From positions 2,480,001-2,544,000 of the forward strand of contig CM034106.1 in the NCBI GenBank assembly GCA_019914945.1: a stretch of DNA of 64,000 nt, written 5' to 3'. The notes beneath the pieces are model-generated. The model had not been told where the DNA came from and searched no databases. It was given only the letters and a program-made list of their open reading frames with translations. This DNA is from Typha latifolia (taxonomy: Eukaryota; Streptophyta; Magnoliopsida; Poales; Typhaceae). The translations under genes and the position numbers were made by a program. How positions within the stretch are numbered: position 1 is the stretch's first letter; every line of letters starts with the position of its first letter. Shown piece after piece: positions 38,501 to 50,000 of the stretch.

Positions 38501-39292
38501 TATTCGTGGAGAACTTAGGCTGTTAAGAATATATTTCCTGAAATACTCTTGATCTTAATAGAGTCTTTCAATGTGGTTAATTGTTACAATTTGTGCTCCT
38601 TTAACAAAGCATAAGTTCTCTTTACCCAAAAGTAACATGATCACTTTTACAAGATTGCGTATTGGCTTTCATATTTGAATCACATCATAGTTTTGATATC
38701 AGATTTAGAATGGTTGGCTGAGAATCTGAGATTGTACCCTGATCCATCAGTCTGAGCCACTTTTTCTGCTTGACATTTTAGTTATACATCCTACAAACTG
38801 ATATGCATCAATAAGTTCTAGTATGAATGATACTCGCCATATTAAATATTTAAGAAATGCTTACTTTTTGCAGGTTGTATTGCTTCTTTCCTGTATAGTC
38901 GCATTCCTCTTGAACTACACCATCTTCTTGAACACAACCCTGAATTCTGCAGTCACACAAACAATGTGTGGAAATATGAAGGTTAGATTGCATAGCTTTT
39001 ACCCCTTTCCTGTATGTTGCAATGGTGACAAACTTCTCTGATGATATTCTTGCATATATGCTGCTTTAGGATGTGTTTACCATCATAATTGGCTGGCACT
39101 TTTTTGGTGGGCTTCCTTTTGATCTGGTGAGTCTGAGAAGCCAACACAATGTGATGAACTATTTCAATCTTCTTGGCTTTTGATAGTTGAAGTTTCTTTT
39201 TGTATTTTGCTGTGCAGCTGAATGTTACTGGACAGTTGCTTGGTGTCCTTGGCTCACTTCTATATGCCTACTGCAAACTCAAAGGGAAGTAG
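25135..39292 (+). CDS. UGNT1-like nucleotide-sugar transporter, with a 2-bp frameshift in exon 2
   Basis: Ten exons: 25135-25279, 30819-30893, 36464-36625, 36714-36847, 37165-37295, 37390-37434, 37524-37621, 38874-38981, 39070-39126, 39218-39292, all bounded by GT-AG. Family hallmarks are AIAYMACA, VPMYTTLRQTTVVFTMI, IVLGAFIAGARDLS, GKSSGLTSFGLMWCNG, NYTIFLNTTLNSAVTQT, FGGLPFDLLNVTGQLLG and the C-terminal KLKGK. This matches Arabidopsis UGNT1 (At4g32272), a Golgi UDP-GlcNAc transporter of the drug/metabolite superfamily. Length would be about 343 residues. Exon 2 is 75 nt where 77 are needed: GCTCTCTTCATAT lacks one CT before SYDFPSANVITL, giving an immediate stop. Some usually conserved residues also differ (MVNKVAL for MFNKAAL). 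In-frame ATGs at 25096 and 25117 could add up to 13 residues. Either a young pseudogene or a sequence error. Confidence 0.8.
27347..27487. repeat. 21-bp minisatellite inside the MULE
   Basis: About seven tandem copies of AAAAGTTGTTATTATATTTAC with few changes. Inverted, scattered copies (GCAAATATAATAACAACTTTC) occur in the other arm at about 28,610-28,700 and 28,935-28,985. Confidence 0.9.
29540..29578. repeat. (AAT)n microsatellite
   Basis: Thirteen uninterrupted ATA/AAT units lie near the right end of the MULE. Confidence 0.9.
30990..33300. other. Repeat-like block in intron 2 of the UGNT1-like gene
   Basis: This part of intron 2 differs in composition from its AT-rich surroundings. It begins near TTTGACCCGATTTCGG, which recurs inverted at about 31,057 (CCCGAAATCGG), has GGGCTGGGC-type sequence at 32,260 and ends in purine-rich DNA. 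It looks like an old transposon, but I found no convincing ends or target duplication and no protein. Confidence 0.35.
32905..33068. repeat. (GAA)n/(GGA)n polypurine tract
   Basis: More than 160 bases almost purely of purines: mixed GAAGAA and GGAGAA units, then an uninterrupted GGA run from about 33,027 to 33,066. Confidence 0.9.
33850..34850 (-). pseudogene. LINE (L1-type) ORF2 3' end: zf-RVT plus RNase H relic
   Basis: On the minus strand, from high to low coordinates, are a zf-RVT-like block (WRLLIASKIKLFL, KTRWNRLPTND, then a Cys/His block with DELVSHLIFTCSW), an RNase H-like block (IAFKLALLKADELGFKKI, VDVLRRRSLGPWRLRHVF) and the usual end (DWVPRTLHSILY). Stops and frame changes interrupt it. 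It sits antisense in intron 2 of the UGNT1-like gene. Confidence 0.7.
35690..35800. repeat. TATACATGCAAA repeat fragment
   Basis: Three spaced units of (G)GTATACATGCAAAT lie in intron 2 of the UGNT1-like gene. They resemble the arms of the inverted repeat at 51,570-52,015. Confidence 0.6.
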
Positions 39293-39837
39293 TCATTGAT
39301 CATTAACCACTGTAATAGTCTTAAACTGGAAACTTCAACATCTTTAGGCTAATAATAGGCATATGGTCGCTCATCAGTCTAACAAGAGAAGCAAGTTCTC
39401 CACAATCTTTTCATATGAAGTTATATTTTAATCTTTGAAGGCCCAAGTCTCCTCTTCATGTTATTGTCCAAGGTGAAACAGTAATATGTTGTTTTTAAAT
39501 ATTATTGGTTAAATCTTCTCAAACTCAAGGACAGCAGCCTCTCTAATATTAACATGGTTCAAAGTATCGGCCGATGCCGATACATATCAGCCATCACCGA
39601 TATGAGACCGAGGACAAAACCAGTTTTCCCTTGGTTTCAGCCTCATCTCTGTTATATTGGCTAATACGTAAACATAAAATTTTAATTTTTCCATTATGTG
39701 GCCATCATCAATCTGAAACCAAGGCCCAAACTAGTTTTTTCTGAGTTTCTGTCTAGTATCGACTGTATCGGCCATTACGTATCAGTATGAGTCGTAAACA
39801 CAATTTTTTAAGTTTTATTTTATACGGACTATATGTG
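39293..39837. other. UGNT1-like 3' flank and TATCGGCC repeat
   Basis: After the UGNT1 stop comes presumed 3' UTR, then from about 39,558 a degenerate repeat rich in TATCGGCC/GGCCGATA words. A related sequence lies at about 52,070-52,200 in an AlaRS intron. No gene is seen. Confidence 0.5.
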
Positions 39838-41580
39838 GATCGCATCATAAGTTTTATCAAACTTGAATCCAACACCAGACATCAATTATTGATATCCTGA
39901 TATCTCGAGCTCCACCTTTTTTCATTTCCTTCCCATTTGGTTTCTTGAAATATTTATGAAGTTCAAGAAGATTTCATCAAGCATAAATACACTATGCGAA
40001 GAGCCCTTCTGTAAGACGCATAGGATTCCATAGTAGCACATAATATCAGATATCCAAACTTAATATAAGCTGAAAGCATTAGAAGGAAGAGAAAGGCCTT
40101 TTTTTCTAAGCTAATCATGCTGAAGTTGGTCAAACAAAAATGCAGTTTGCTTTCTCAGCATAGAAACTTGGTGCTCTCCAAAACAAGAACAAAGTTCATC
40201 TTCAGAACAAGGAGCTTCTACAAACTCTGAGCAAGTGTATATAGATTAATTACACTTTCATGGTCCTACAGAAAGCCATAAAAACTTGACATTGTTCAGT
40301 AATTAGCATAGTTCTGTGCAGATAGTATGTCAAAGATTGCTATAGCTTTAATATTCAAAGATCGTTATCTGTCTAAGGTTCTTTTGCCCATGTTATAAAT
40401 TTTTTCTTATTCAGAATAACTGTTAAACATTATGATAGCTATATTCTAAAATACAAATACTATTCATCAAAATTATATCTTATATCACACTAATATAATT
40501 ATTAATTTATCTTTGATATCTATCTTATAAATCTATTTTATATTAAATCAAAGAGTATTTATCGTATTTTCATAAAAGACAAAAAAAATTCTAACATTTT
40601 TTTTACTTTATATCACATCAACGATAATTATTATAACTTTATTTTAAAATACAAATAAATATAGAAATAGTTATTCCTAGAATAAACATCTTATTTTTAA
40701 AAATAATAAATATGAATATCTATTATAGAATTGCTCTTAAAGTGGAAAAAAAATTGCAAAGAAAAGGAATCAACATAGCAAGTTAATCCACCAATAAAAA
40801 TGAAATATATCAGCTCACCATAGGTATCCCATTGAATAAATGCATCCTGCAATGATCAAAGGCACAACTATCAAGTAGTATAAGACAACAGTTGTTGATT
40901 CAGACAGAAAGCTGGAAATATGAGCTTATCCAAAACCAATTAGGAAAGGAAGAAAAAGAAATAAAAAGCTTCTCCTGATACACTGCTCCGTTATGTCTTT
41001 TTTCTTTTCATAAAAAAGATATAATAAAGGAGGGTTAAAAATTAACAAAAGAAAACAAAGATCAATGATGCTCATAATAAGTAATAGGATATAGATATCA
41101 ACTTACAAGTCAAACGTAGCTAGCAGTACAATTGTCCAGTTCCCTACATGCTTCAAGGAAAATTAAGACATCATCTACGAACCAAATGGAACTCAAATGT
41201 TCTGATGTCTAAGTATTTGAAGAGGAAACATAGTGAAAATTATAAAATGATTAAGAACCACAGCATAAGAGTAGGAGATCGTAGCCACTTAGAAATCCCA
41301 CTAAGATTATATTTCAATAATTGAGAAGGTTTATGTTACATCCAAAGATGCAAGAGAGATTATTAACCGTAGAATTGATCATACAAAAGGAAATTCAGAT
41401 CAATATTTTTTTCAAATTAAGTTAGAACGAAGGATAACCTTGATATCCATAACAATTAAGCAAAAATTGATCATTTTCGAGAGAAAGACTGATCTACTTG
41501 AAAAGGGGATGTGTAGATACTTTAAATCCAATTCCTTCTTCCTCATCTAACTTTTCCAGTTGTATAATGAACTGAACTCA
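39838..41580 (-). pseudogene. Degraded partial copy of the alanyl-tRNA synthetase gene
   Basis: Blocks match the AlaRS gene further right in the same order and orientation, introns included: 39,838-39,905 to about 52,140-52,200; 39,955-40,320 to 52,905-53,300 (covers exon 53243-53121); 40,815-40,960 to 56,560-56,700 (exon 56584-56534); 41,130-41,580 to 60,195-60,840. The exon copies are broken: the first gives an early stop after DHESVINLYT, and others are missing. Because introns are copied it is a genomic duplicate, not a retrocopy. An AT-rich insertion with inverted-repeat character fills about 40,430-40,745. Confidence 0.8.
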
Positions 41581-41607
41581 TATTTTAGATAGTTTTTGCT
41601 ATATTAA

Positions 41608-42100
41608 TGAATAATAAGTCTTTTCTTTTCTTTCTATATAATTCAAGTTCTATCTCTTCTTGAGAACTTGAGTGAGAATAAACATGAAAAGAACAAAAAA
41701 TTAAGAATAAAAATTCATAACTTTTTTCCTAAGGTTAAGATCCTTTCAAGTTTCAAGTAGATTCCTTTACATAATGTTCTTATTCACTAACTTTCTATTT
41801 TCTTTTAAACTACCCATATGTCATTTATCACAGCCATATTACAATTTACCATCGCTAATGCTATCACCACATTCATTTTTCACTAAACAGAACCCTCTAA
41901 AGCTTCCACAAAAAATTAGCATAGTTTTTTTTTTCCTTGCATTGTTAGAAACACTAACATATATAGAATTGGGAAAACCCCAGTTATGTATTTTTTTTTT
42001 CCCTGAGCTACGCAATTCATCTCCAAACTTTACATATTTGCATAAATAGAAAAACTAAGGCTTTAGTCCTCACTATTTGGGGCTATATGAACTTTTTCCC
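41608..42100 (+). pseudogene. Copy of UGNT1-like intron 7 sequence
   Basis: The block matches about 37,738-38,270 (intron 7 of the UGNT1-like gene) colinearly, with shared words such as CAAGTTCTATCT, TTCAAGTAGATT, AGAACCCT and GCTTCCACA. It directly follows the AlaRS fragment. No exon remains in it. Confidence 0.65.
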
Positions 42101-43150
42101 TCTATGCTGCTCTGTTTTGGGCCAGGATCTCTAGCAGGCCATTTTGTCTGCCTCACTAATTCTCCCAATTCCATGCTAGTCTTGCATCTGAAAACCATTA
42201 AACTTGTAACGAATGGAAGTGATGAAGAAACTCTATCCAAATATCTGATTTGAAGAAACAGGAAGTGCTAGCCAACTGTTGGCTGTTTGATGAAAAAGAA
42301 AGTGTCCAGTCCATTTGCAAAAATATTGATCATATTATGTCCCTCTTTTAAGTTTTCTATGCAATGGTACTACAGCAGTAGAGCTTTTGTCTGTTTCCAT
42401 GGTCTGTTGTACCACTTTGCTGCTCCATTTTAGCAAAGCTTACTTAAGCTCAAGCAAATGCTTAGCCGACCAAGAAGATGATAACCATCATTTTGACCTT
42501 CAAGCAATTTGGGACATATCATGCCAAAAACTTTCCATGATTCAAGATGAATCTTGTCACTATACTTTCATCCCGGACATGTCAATTAGGAAACAACAAT
42601 TTATTGAAGGCCCAAAGCATTTTCCAATCACTTACCAAGTTAATACGCTAAACTGTTACCACAGAAAGATGGCCCATGTCATGCCACCACGATTGGTAAC
42701 ACTGTAATGTGAAGGAGATAACACCACACCCCAAGAGTGACATAGGAGACTCTTTTCAATTTCCACATTAGGTTATGTATGAAACTCCATCCCTGGGAGC
42801 CAAGAGTTTCTCTGAACTTCTAAGAGACAGTACTGACTTTGTCTATCCACATTAATTTTCTTCAACTGAAATGCTACTGAGAAGATAAATACATCCTCAT
42901 TCAAGTTAAAATGTTGAGCAGGATTCTCTGATTTCTCATACTGACATCTGCTGCCCAATCATATGTTTAGCCAAGTAGAATGCTTCATGGGGCATCATTG
43001 TCATGCCTGCAAATCATATCTTACATCCAATATACTGATTCAGCATAATGGCTTTGAAGGCTGCAAAGTAGTTTGCATCAATAAATCAAGCCTCCATTCT
43101 TGGCATCACAACAATAATGCCATCCTCCAATAAACCAAGCCATATACTTC
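42101..43150. other. Intergenic stretch before the PPR gene
   Basis: The part next to 43151 would be the 3' UTR of the minus-strand PPR gene. The 106-residue frame at 42387-42707 (plus) has no family resemblance, and I do not call it a gene. Confidence 0.4.
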
Positions 43151-45490
43151 TCATCCAACTATCATGTCTTGATCCTCGATTTCCTGGTCAATAAGAATGA
43201 ATTTGTGGTCTATGTGAGGGATGTATCCTTCATCTTTTAGCTGCTCTGTTAGGCCATCAAGAACAATATATATATCATCACAATGCTTGTGAAGCTTGTC
43301 ACCAGTAAGGAACCTGTGTATCTCGCTCCCGCCAATTTCGATCCAACTGAATCCTGGGCACTTCTTTACACCAGCATCTTTCATCGCTGCCCGGACATGT
43401 GCCACATCTCGCCACCTTGAAGCGTCTGCATAGGTGTTTGACAGCAAAACCCAATAACCAGAATGCTGCGGGTCTAACTCGATAAGATTCTTGGCAGCAA
43501 TCTCTGCTAGCTCAACATGGCCATGGAGTCTGCAGCTGCTGAGCAGTGCGCCCCATATGCAGTCATCAGGCTGCACAGGCATATCTTTGATGAATTGGTA
43601 AGCCCTATCAAGCTGGCCTGCTCTTCCTAGGCCGTCTACTATACAAGAGTAATGATCCAGATCAGGAACAACACCATGCTGGCTGCTCATTGTCTCGAAA
43701 TAATGGAAGCCTTCGTCAAGCAAGCCTGCATGACTACAAGCTGACAAGAGCGCAATGAAAGTGACACGGTTGGGTTTATACCCTTGCTCTTGCATCTTGT
43801 GAAAGAGAGATATGGCCTCATGGGGAGAATCACTGAAACCATAACAAGAGATTATGGTGTTCCATGAAATAATATCTTTAGAAACAACCTCATCAAAAGC
43901 CTTTTGAGCATCTTCTATGCAGCCACATTTCCCATAGGCGTCCATTAGAGCATTTTGAACAACTGGCTGACAGAAGCCAGCTTTTATAATTTGTCCATGC
44001 AAGGCAATTCCTTGTCTGAGATATGATGAGAAACCACACCCACTTAGCACTGAGCTGAAAGAGTACTCATCAGGCCTGATACCATTAGCAATCATTTCCT
44101 GAAACAGTTCAAATGCCCTATCAAAGTCATGGATCACAGCATAGCTTGAAATCATGGTATTCCAAGATATCGTATCCTTCTCAGGAGCCCCTTGGAAAAC
44201 CTTCTCAGCAGATTCTCTGTCTCCTCTCTTGGCATACATGGCCATGAGAGCATTGCTCACAGATGTGCCAGACTCCATTCCATTCCTATATGCATAAGCA
44301 TGGATCTCCAAACCACTCTTCGATACCCGACCACACTCTGGAAGGACCAACGTGAGTGAAATTCTAGATAGAATTTGACCATCTTGACAACATTGGAAGG
44401 CCATATCCCGGAAGACATCAAAAGCCTTGCGAGTTTGCCCAGAATCAAGGTACCCTGAAATCATCGAATTCGACAATTGGCATATTTTCAATTTAACATC
44501 ACGAAATAATCCAAAAGCATACTCCATGTACCCATGAAAGGCATATCCCGAAGCAACAGCTGAACACAACCGATCAAAATCTATCGGATCAAAATCCACT
44601 GCCCCTGCATTCCTCAGAGCAAAACCATGCAATTGCTTAAGCCTTTCCAAGTACTGGATCATGGGAATAACTGATAGAAGAGTATTAAATGTAGCCGCAT
44701 TGGGTCCCACCCTACCATCCGACACCATCTCCCCAAGCATCTTCAACGCAAGATCAACATCCCCAAGCCGAACACACCCTGCAATGACCGAATTCCAGCT
44801 AGTGACCCCGACCTCCAAACCCGCATCTGCCATCGACCCCATCAACCTCAATGCCTCCTCCAAAAACCCATCTTGGATGTATGCCGAAATCATTGAGTTC
44901 CAAGTCACGACATTTCGCTCAGGAATTCTGTCAAACAATAAGAGCGCATCTCCCAAACTCCCAACTTTCACATAGAAATCCAAGAGAGCGCTACCGCAGA
45001 AGACGTTGGAGCGGAAAAGGCCGGATTTTGCAAGGTGGGCATGGATCTGGAGGCCGAGATGGAGGAGGGATAGGGCAGCGCAGGACTTGAGAACAAACGG
45101 GAAGGTGAACTCGTTGGGAGTGAGGCCGAGCTGAGCCATTTCGAGGAAGAGGTCGAGGGCATGATAAGGGAGGGAGGAGGAGAACGCGCGGATGAGGAGG
45201 TTGAAGGCGACGACGGTGAGGTGGTGGCCGGCGGGAAGGAAGGGGAGAAGGGCGGTGGCGGAGAAGGGGTCACCGGTGGTGGCATAGTGGCGGAGGAGGT
45301 GGAAGGAGAGGGAAGGGGAGGAGGGGAGGAGGTTGAGGCGAAGGGCACGGGCGTGGACTGCGGCGGCGCCGGAGGAAGAGGAGAAAGAGAAGCTTGGGAG
45401 AGAGGTAGTGGGATTGAGAGATAGAAAGGTAGAAGTTTTGGAGATGGGGGAGGAGAGAGGAGGAGGAGGAGAAACAGGTATAGAGGTCAT
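43151..45490 (-). CDS. Pentatricopeptide repeat protein, PLS class with E/E+ end, no DYW domain
   Basis: An intronless frame of 779 residues starts at an ATG in good context (CACCATGACC). The first 60 residues are Ser/Pro/Thr-rich with few acids, like an organelle targeting peptide. Residues about 90-690 are tandem PPR motifs of P, L and S type (for example VVTWNSMISAYIQDGFLEEA, DTISWNTMISSYAVIHDFD, VSNALMAMYAKRGDRESA). The end shows the E motif (SGYWVLLSNTYADASRW, KKCPGFSWIEIGGSEIHRF) and an E+ part reaching GYIPHIDHKF, then about 15 extra residues and the stop. There is no DYW deaminase domain, so if it is an RNA-editing factor it would need a deaminase partner. Such proteins act in mitochondria or plastids; the target cannot be told from the sequence. 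Confidence 0.9.
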   Translation of the reverse strand: MTSIPVSPPPPLSSPISKTSTFLSLNPTTSLPSFSFSSSSGAAAVHARALRLNLLPSSPSLSFHLLRHYATTGDPFSATALLPFLPAGHHLTVVAFNLLIRAFSSSLPYHALDLFLEMAQLGLTPNEFTFPFVLKSCAALSLLHLGLQIHAHLAKSGLFRSNVFCGSALLDFYVKVGSLGDALLLFDRIPERNVVTWNSMISAYIQDGFLEEALRLMGSMADAGLEVGVTSWNSVIAGCVRLGDVDLALKMLGEMVSDGRVGPNAATFNTLLSVIPMIQYLERLKQLHGFALRNAGAVDFDPIDFDRLCSAVASGYAFHGYMEYAFGLFRDVKLKICQLSNSMISGYLDSGQTRKAFDVFRDMAFQCCQDGQILSRISLTLVLPECGRVSKSGLEIHAYAYRNGMESGTSVSNALMAMYAKRGDRESAEKVFQGAPEKDTISWNTMISSYAVIHDFDRAFELFQEMIANGIRPDEYSFSSVLSGCGFSSYLRQGIALHGQIIKAGFCQPVVQNALMDAYGKCGCIEDAQKAFDEVVSKDIISWNTIISCYGFSDSPHEAISLFHKMQEQGYKPNRVTFIALLSACSHAGLLDEGFHYFETMSSQHGVVPDLDHYSCIVDGLGRAGQLDRAYQFIKDMPVQPDDCIWGALLSSCRLHGHVELAEIAAKNLIELDPQHSGYWVLLSNTYADASRWRDVAHVRAAMKDAGVKKCPGFSWIEIGGSEIHRFLTGDKLHKHCDDIYIVLDGLTEQLKDEGYIPHIDHKFILIDQEIEDQDMIVG

Positions 45491-45599
45491 GGTGGAGATT
45501 ATCGGGAATGGTCTAAGAGGAGGAGGAGGTGGTAGAGGGAGTTTTTTTTTTTATTCTTATTTAATTTCGCCTTATCTATTTTTTTTTTTTTAACTATAT

Positions 45600-46980
45600 T
45601 TATCATATGTATAAACTCTACTCTTCTGCCAACGTTCTAAGTACACCCGAAGTCTAAGTCTAAGCTCCTATTTTTATTAGAGTATCACCAACGCTAGCTC
45701 CATATTTAGAGCTAAAAATAAAGCAAGAGCTCGATGCATTCCAACGCAGATCTCCATATATATTAAATAATAATATAATATATATTATTATATTAGCTAT
45801 TTTAAATTACTTAACAGGTTATCTTAGCATTATCATATAATTGTATTCTTTTAGTTTTATTTAAAAGCTCATCTAATTATTCATAACTTTGTCTCTAGTA
45901 AATATTTTTATATTTTAACATATAATTTAGCCGAATATGATAAAAAAATATAATGGTTGTACTTTAATCTAAATCACATAAGGCTAAATGCTTATGTTAA
46001 AAGTATAAAGAAATGTTATAAATTGAGCTAAACCATACCTCCTCTGATTGGGCCCCCTCTTATAATTTTTTTAGACGTACTCATTATAAACAAAATTTGT
46101 TGATAAATAAGCTTCTGAGCACATCTAAATAATACCGATTTTTCAGATGATAAAAATACAAAGATGGGTTTCAGGTGACTAAGACACTATATTAAACAGT
46201 TAATTCAGTTTTTAATATTAGTTTAGACTAGAGGGGAACAAAATGATACAATTGAGCCACCCACCCCTGAATTTAGAAGACTTTCCCTTTGCTTTCCTAC
46301 TTGAAGGTAGCTGGGTTATACTTCCCATTTATTGATATTAATTTGTTCCCACCACCTATTTAGAAATAAAGTATGGATGGTAGGGATGTAGTTTGATTTT
46401 AGACAAATAACTACATGGAGGTAATTTATAATTTACCCAAAAAATTATACAAGCATTATTTTATTTTATTTTTATTTTTATGAGTACATGAAAGATAGCT
46501 GGAGTTAATTATGCTCTTTTTTTTAATTCAAAATTGATACGGCAAGTAAATAGATGTGTAAGAAACTAAGAAGAATATTATTGATGGGGTAGAAGGCAGA
46601 CGATCAAAACAAAATTCTTTTCTTTTCTTTTACCCATCACTGTAAGATTTAAACCAAGAATCATCAAGGACTTCAATGGAAGCTGTATACATTTTGCAAG
46701 AAATAGAGCAAAAGACCAATTACATTTGGAAAGATTGGATCAACATGAAAGAAACGTTCATTGATTCGTTTTCAGAGAGCCATCAAATGATCTTAAGATC
46801 AATGACAAACAGTGGATCTTTTCTCCTAATAATGAATAGTTAATACACAGATAGATGTTGCTCCCAATCACTTGCATCATCATAATGAACGTGCCCTCCC
46901 TATTATCAATTTCCATTCGCTTTTGATTAGGTTTGGTCATTAGGTATGCAGCCAAACAACCAAATGAACAAATTAAGAAA
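45600..46980. other. Intergenic stretch between PPR and AlaRS genes
   Basis: AT-rich DNA between the PPR promoter side and the AlaRS 3' end. A short TAGAGTATCACCAACGCTAG-like word at about 45,680 resembles MITE ends, but no partner end was found. Confidence 0.35.
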
Positions 46981-47016
46981 ATCTGTTCAGAATAAGTACA
47001 TGAAGTGTACTAAATA

Positions 47017-50000
47017 TCATTGCAGCTTCAGCGAGGCAAACTTCGTCGCAATGTCCATGGCTTCCTCGACACGAGAAGCATCACTTCCCTGCAGTTCCAT
47101 CAACATACATTCATTTAGTAAGTGATCTTTCAAGATGACATTCTCGAAAATTCCTCATCACGTACTGCTCGACAAATGAAACAGCTTACCTGGCCCTGGG
47201 CAACGCCATTCTTCCCACCACCACCTTTTCCTTTGAGGGGTGCCATAGCAGCAGTTAACCACTCTAACACTGCCAACCCATCCTTCGATCCATTGGTAGG
47301 AACCCCAGCATATACAACAGCTTTGTTTGATGTGTCATCCGCACTGAATACCATAACAGCTAAACCCTGTAATGAACCAATTATATGTATCAGAGATTCA
47401 GAAAGATTTAAATGTCATTATAAAAACGAGAAGAAAAAGCAAATGCATGCAGAAACACAGTTTGCATGTCAAAAGCTTAAGGCAGGTAGGATCATCAGAA
47501 AAGTTTACATTTCAAGAAATGCATTCACAGTGACTACTGGTGGCAAGCCTCTTAAGAATTAATTATAGCTAATGCTAATGTTATTTCCTCTCTTAAGAAT
47601 TAATTGTAGCTAATGCTAATGTTCTTTTCTCAACTAGATGGGCAATGCTTTTATCCTTTTACTTGCTGTTGTACTAGTACATGAAATGACTCAATAAGTA
47701 TTGCATGACTTATAAATAAACAAGTCTAGGAGATTTATTTGAACCTATGATATCACATCCACAGAAATATCCTAGGAAAAATTATAAAAAGAAGGAAGAA
47801 ATTGATGACCTTTTGTTCCATGACTTTCAGAACTGCTTCTCGGACCGCAGTGGTGTCAAGGCCTACATCTACGCGGCTTACACAGAAAGCTTTTCCTTCA
47901 GATGCAGCAGCTTCTGCCACCTGTATTGCAGCCTTAATTGCTTTCTGGATATTTTCCTCAACTAACTTCTTTTTTGCCTTTCTGAGTTGATCCTGACATA
48001 GTGCAACAAAACTTTTAGATTCACTATAGCTAGCAGTAAAAGAGATACTAAGCAGGAAGAGTTCCCCTTTAATGGGATGTATGATCTAGCCATTTAATTG
48101 CTGGTCCAAGAAGAAGTTTAACAACCTCAAGTTGGGAGATCTTGGCTCTGAGATCAGCTTTTAATGCTGCTGGAATAGCTGCCGCATCTGACCTACTTTT
48201 TAGAGAAGCAACTTTCTGATAAAGAAGAAAAAGAGAAGGGAAAATTAGGGCATATCATTATTTCGGAAAATCAAACATGGTGTTAAGATGTTCTTCTAAA
48301 AAGTAAATATGATATAAAGATAAACTAGTATAAACAGCACCTCTAATTAATAATGTTTGAATAACTTGAAACCAAAATGACTGAGCTAATTATAAATGAA
48401 ATGTGCCCTTTTGTCGTCTAAATCTTCAAAATCATCACATAAACAAGTGAATGAATGAAGTAACATTTTACTTATTTCCAAACCAAGTTTGGTTGAGTAA
48501 GATACACCAGAAACTCTTACAAGAGCTAGTTTGTTGACAACATATAACAGAACGAGTTACGCATTTCTTCAACAACGCTTTAACTAAAAACGCGTTAAAT
48601 CAAATTTAGGCTTTAATGTCTACAGAAGGGGCATGCAATGTTCACATTATCTAGAAGTATATATGTGTTAATCTCCTAATCTTAACTAGAGGATTAAGTT
48701 CTGTTTTTCCTCTGTAATCCCTCTTAAGTCTTAAAGACAAGAAGGTGGCATATATGATGCACAATTGATCAAGAAGGGATATCCCCATCAGATGGTTTTA
48801 ATTTACATAATTGGCAAACAATCAACTAGATAAAATTATCTACAATATGCTCTACCTTGTGTAAATTGAAGGGTATAAGACATAGAATATATAACAAGTG
48901 AAGAAAGTTAATAACTTGTGCACCTTTTGTGACAACTAAATGGTTACCTTGAGAAAAGCAAGATAAATATGCATGAGTTGACTTACAGACAAACTAAAGT
49001 CATGGTGAATTTTCCCTTCAAAACTTTCTATAACATATGGCATAACCTCCAGATATCAAATGGGCTGACTAAATGCCTACTAGGATCATAGTTCTTAGCC
49101 CTCTATATTAGTTCCATGAGATAAAATGTGTACACTTTCTGGGCTCAATTAGGCATAATTATTTTTAGAAAATTTTTTATGTCTGAGAGTAGATATATGT
49201 ATACAAAAAGCCTATGCATCTGTTGTACCTACCGCATAATCTATCTTGTCTCCAGTACTTCATATTTACTTAAACAATCCAGCACCATCCAAGTCTAATG
49301 CACAAGTAGATGGTATTAATAAACTCAGATGGGCTTGTGTTAGGCTTGAACCCCAAGAATAAGGTTAAATGCCTACTCTTACAAAGATAAAGCACAAGCA
49401 CTCCTATCTTCACAGTATCATTAAAAAGGGCTCTTGGGCTTTTCCATATGCTAAGTCATGGACTTACCAGTTGCCAATTTAAACTTTAGCTAGACGCAAA
49501 AAATCAACATTCTCAAAAGATTGTAGGGTCTGAGAAGAAATTATTTCATTGAGAAAACGAATATTTATCTATCATTTAAGTCAGCTAATTTATGGCACTT
49601 GCTCCATGAAGTTATACTATGACACTTTCAGTACCTTCTCCAGTAAGCTCCCTTCTAACTTAGATGCATCATCAATTTCAGAAGCAAGAGAGGATGCCAA
49701 CTCCATGGCCTTGAAAGCACATTCAGTTGTAACAGCTGTTATCCTTCTAACACCCTTAGCAATGCCCTCCTCAGATAGAAGGGCAAATGCTTTAGCCTCT
49801 TTAGTATTCGAAATATGAGTGCCTGGTAGAGGAAGACTAAGTTATACCAAATAGGACATACCAATAGATTATCGCAGCATAACTTTACAATGTACCTCCA
49901 CAGAGTTCTGTCGATATGGATAACCATTCTTTGTTATCAGGATCCACAAGAAGATCTTCCACTTTACGACCGATAGAAACGACCCTAACTGGGTCAGGAT

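Noticed and set aside
39838..41580. A processed (retro) copy of AlaRS
   Set aside because: The copied blocks include intron sequence on both sides of exons, so it is genomic duplication, not reverse transcription of mRNA.
45161..45593. Antisense frames over the PPR start (Gly/Glu-rich)
   Set aside because: They are shadows of the Ser/Pro-rich N-terminus of the PPR gene on the opposite strand.
47122..47562. 146-residue plus-strand frame
   Set aside because: It overlaps two AlaRS exons and an intron antisense and has no family resemblance.
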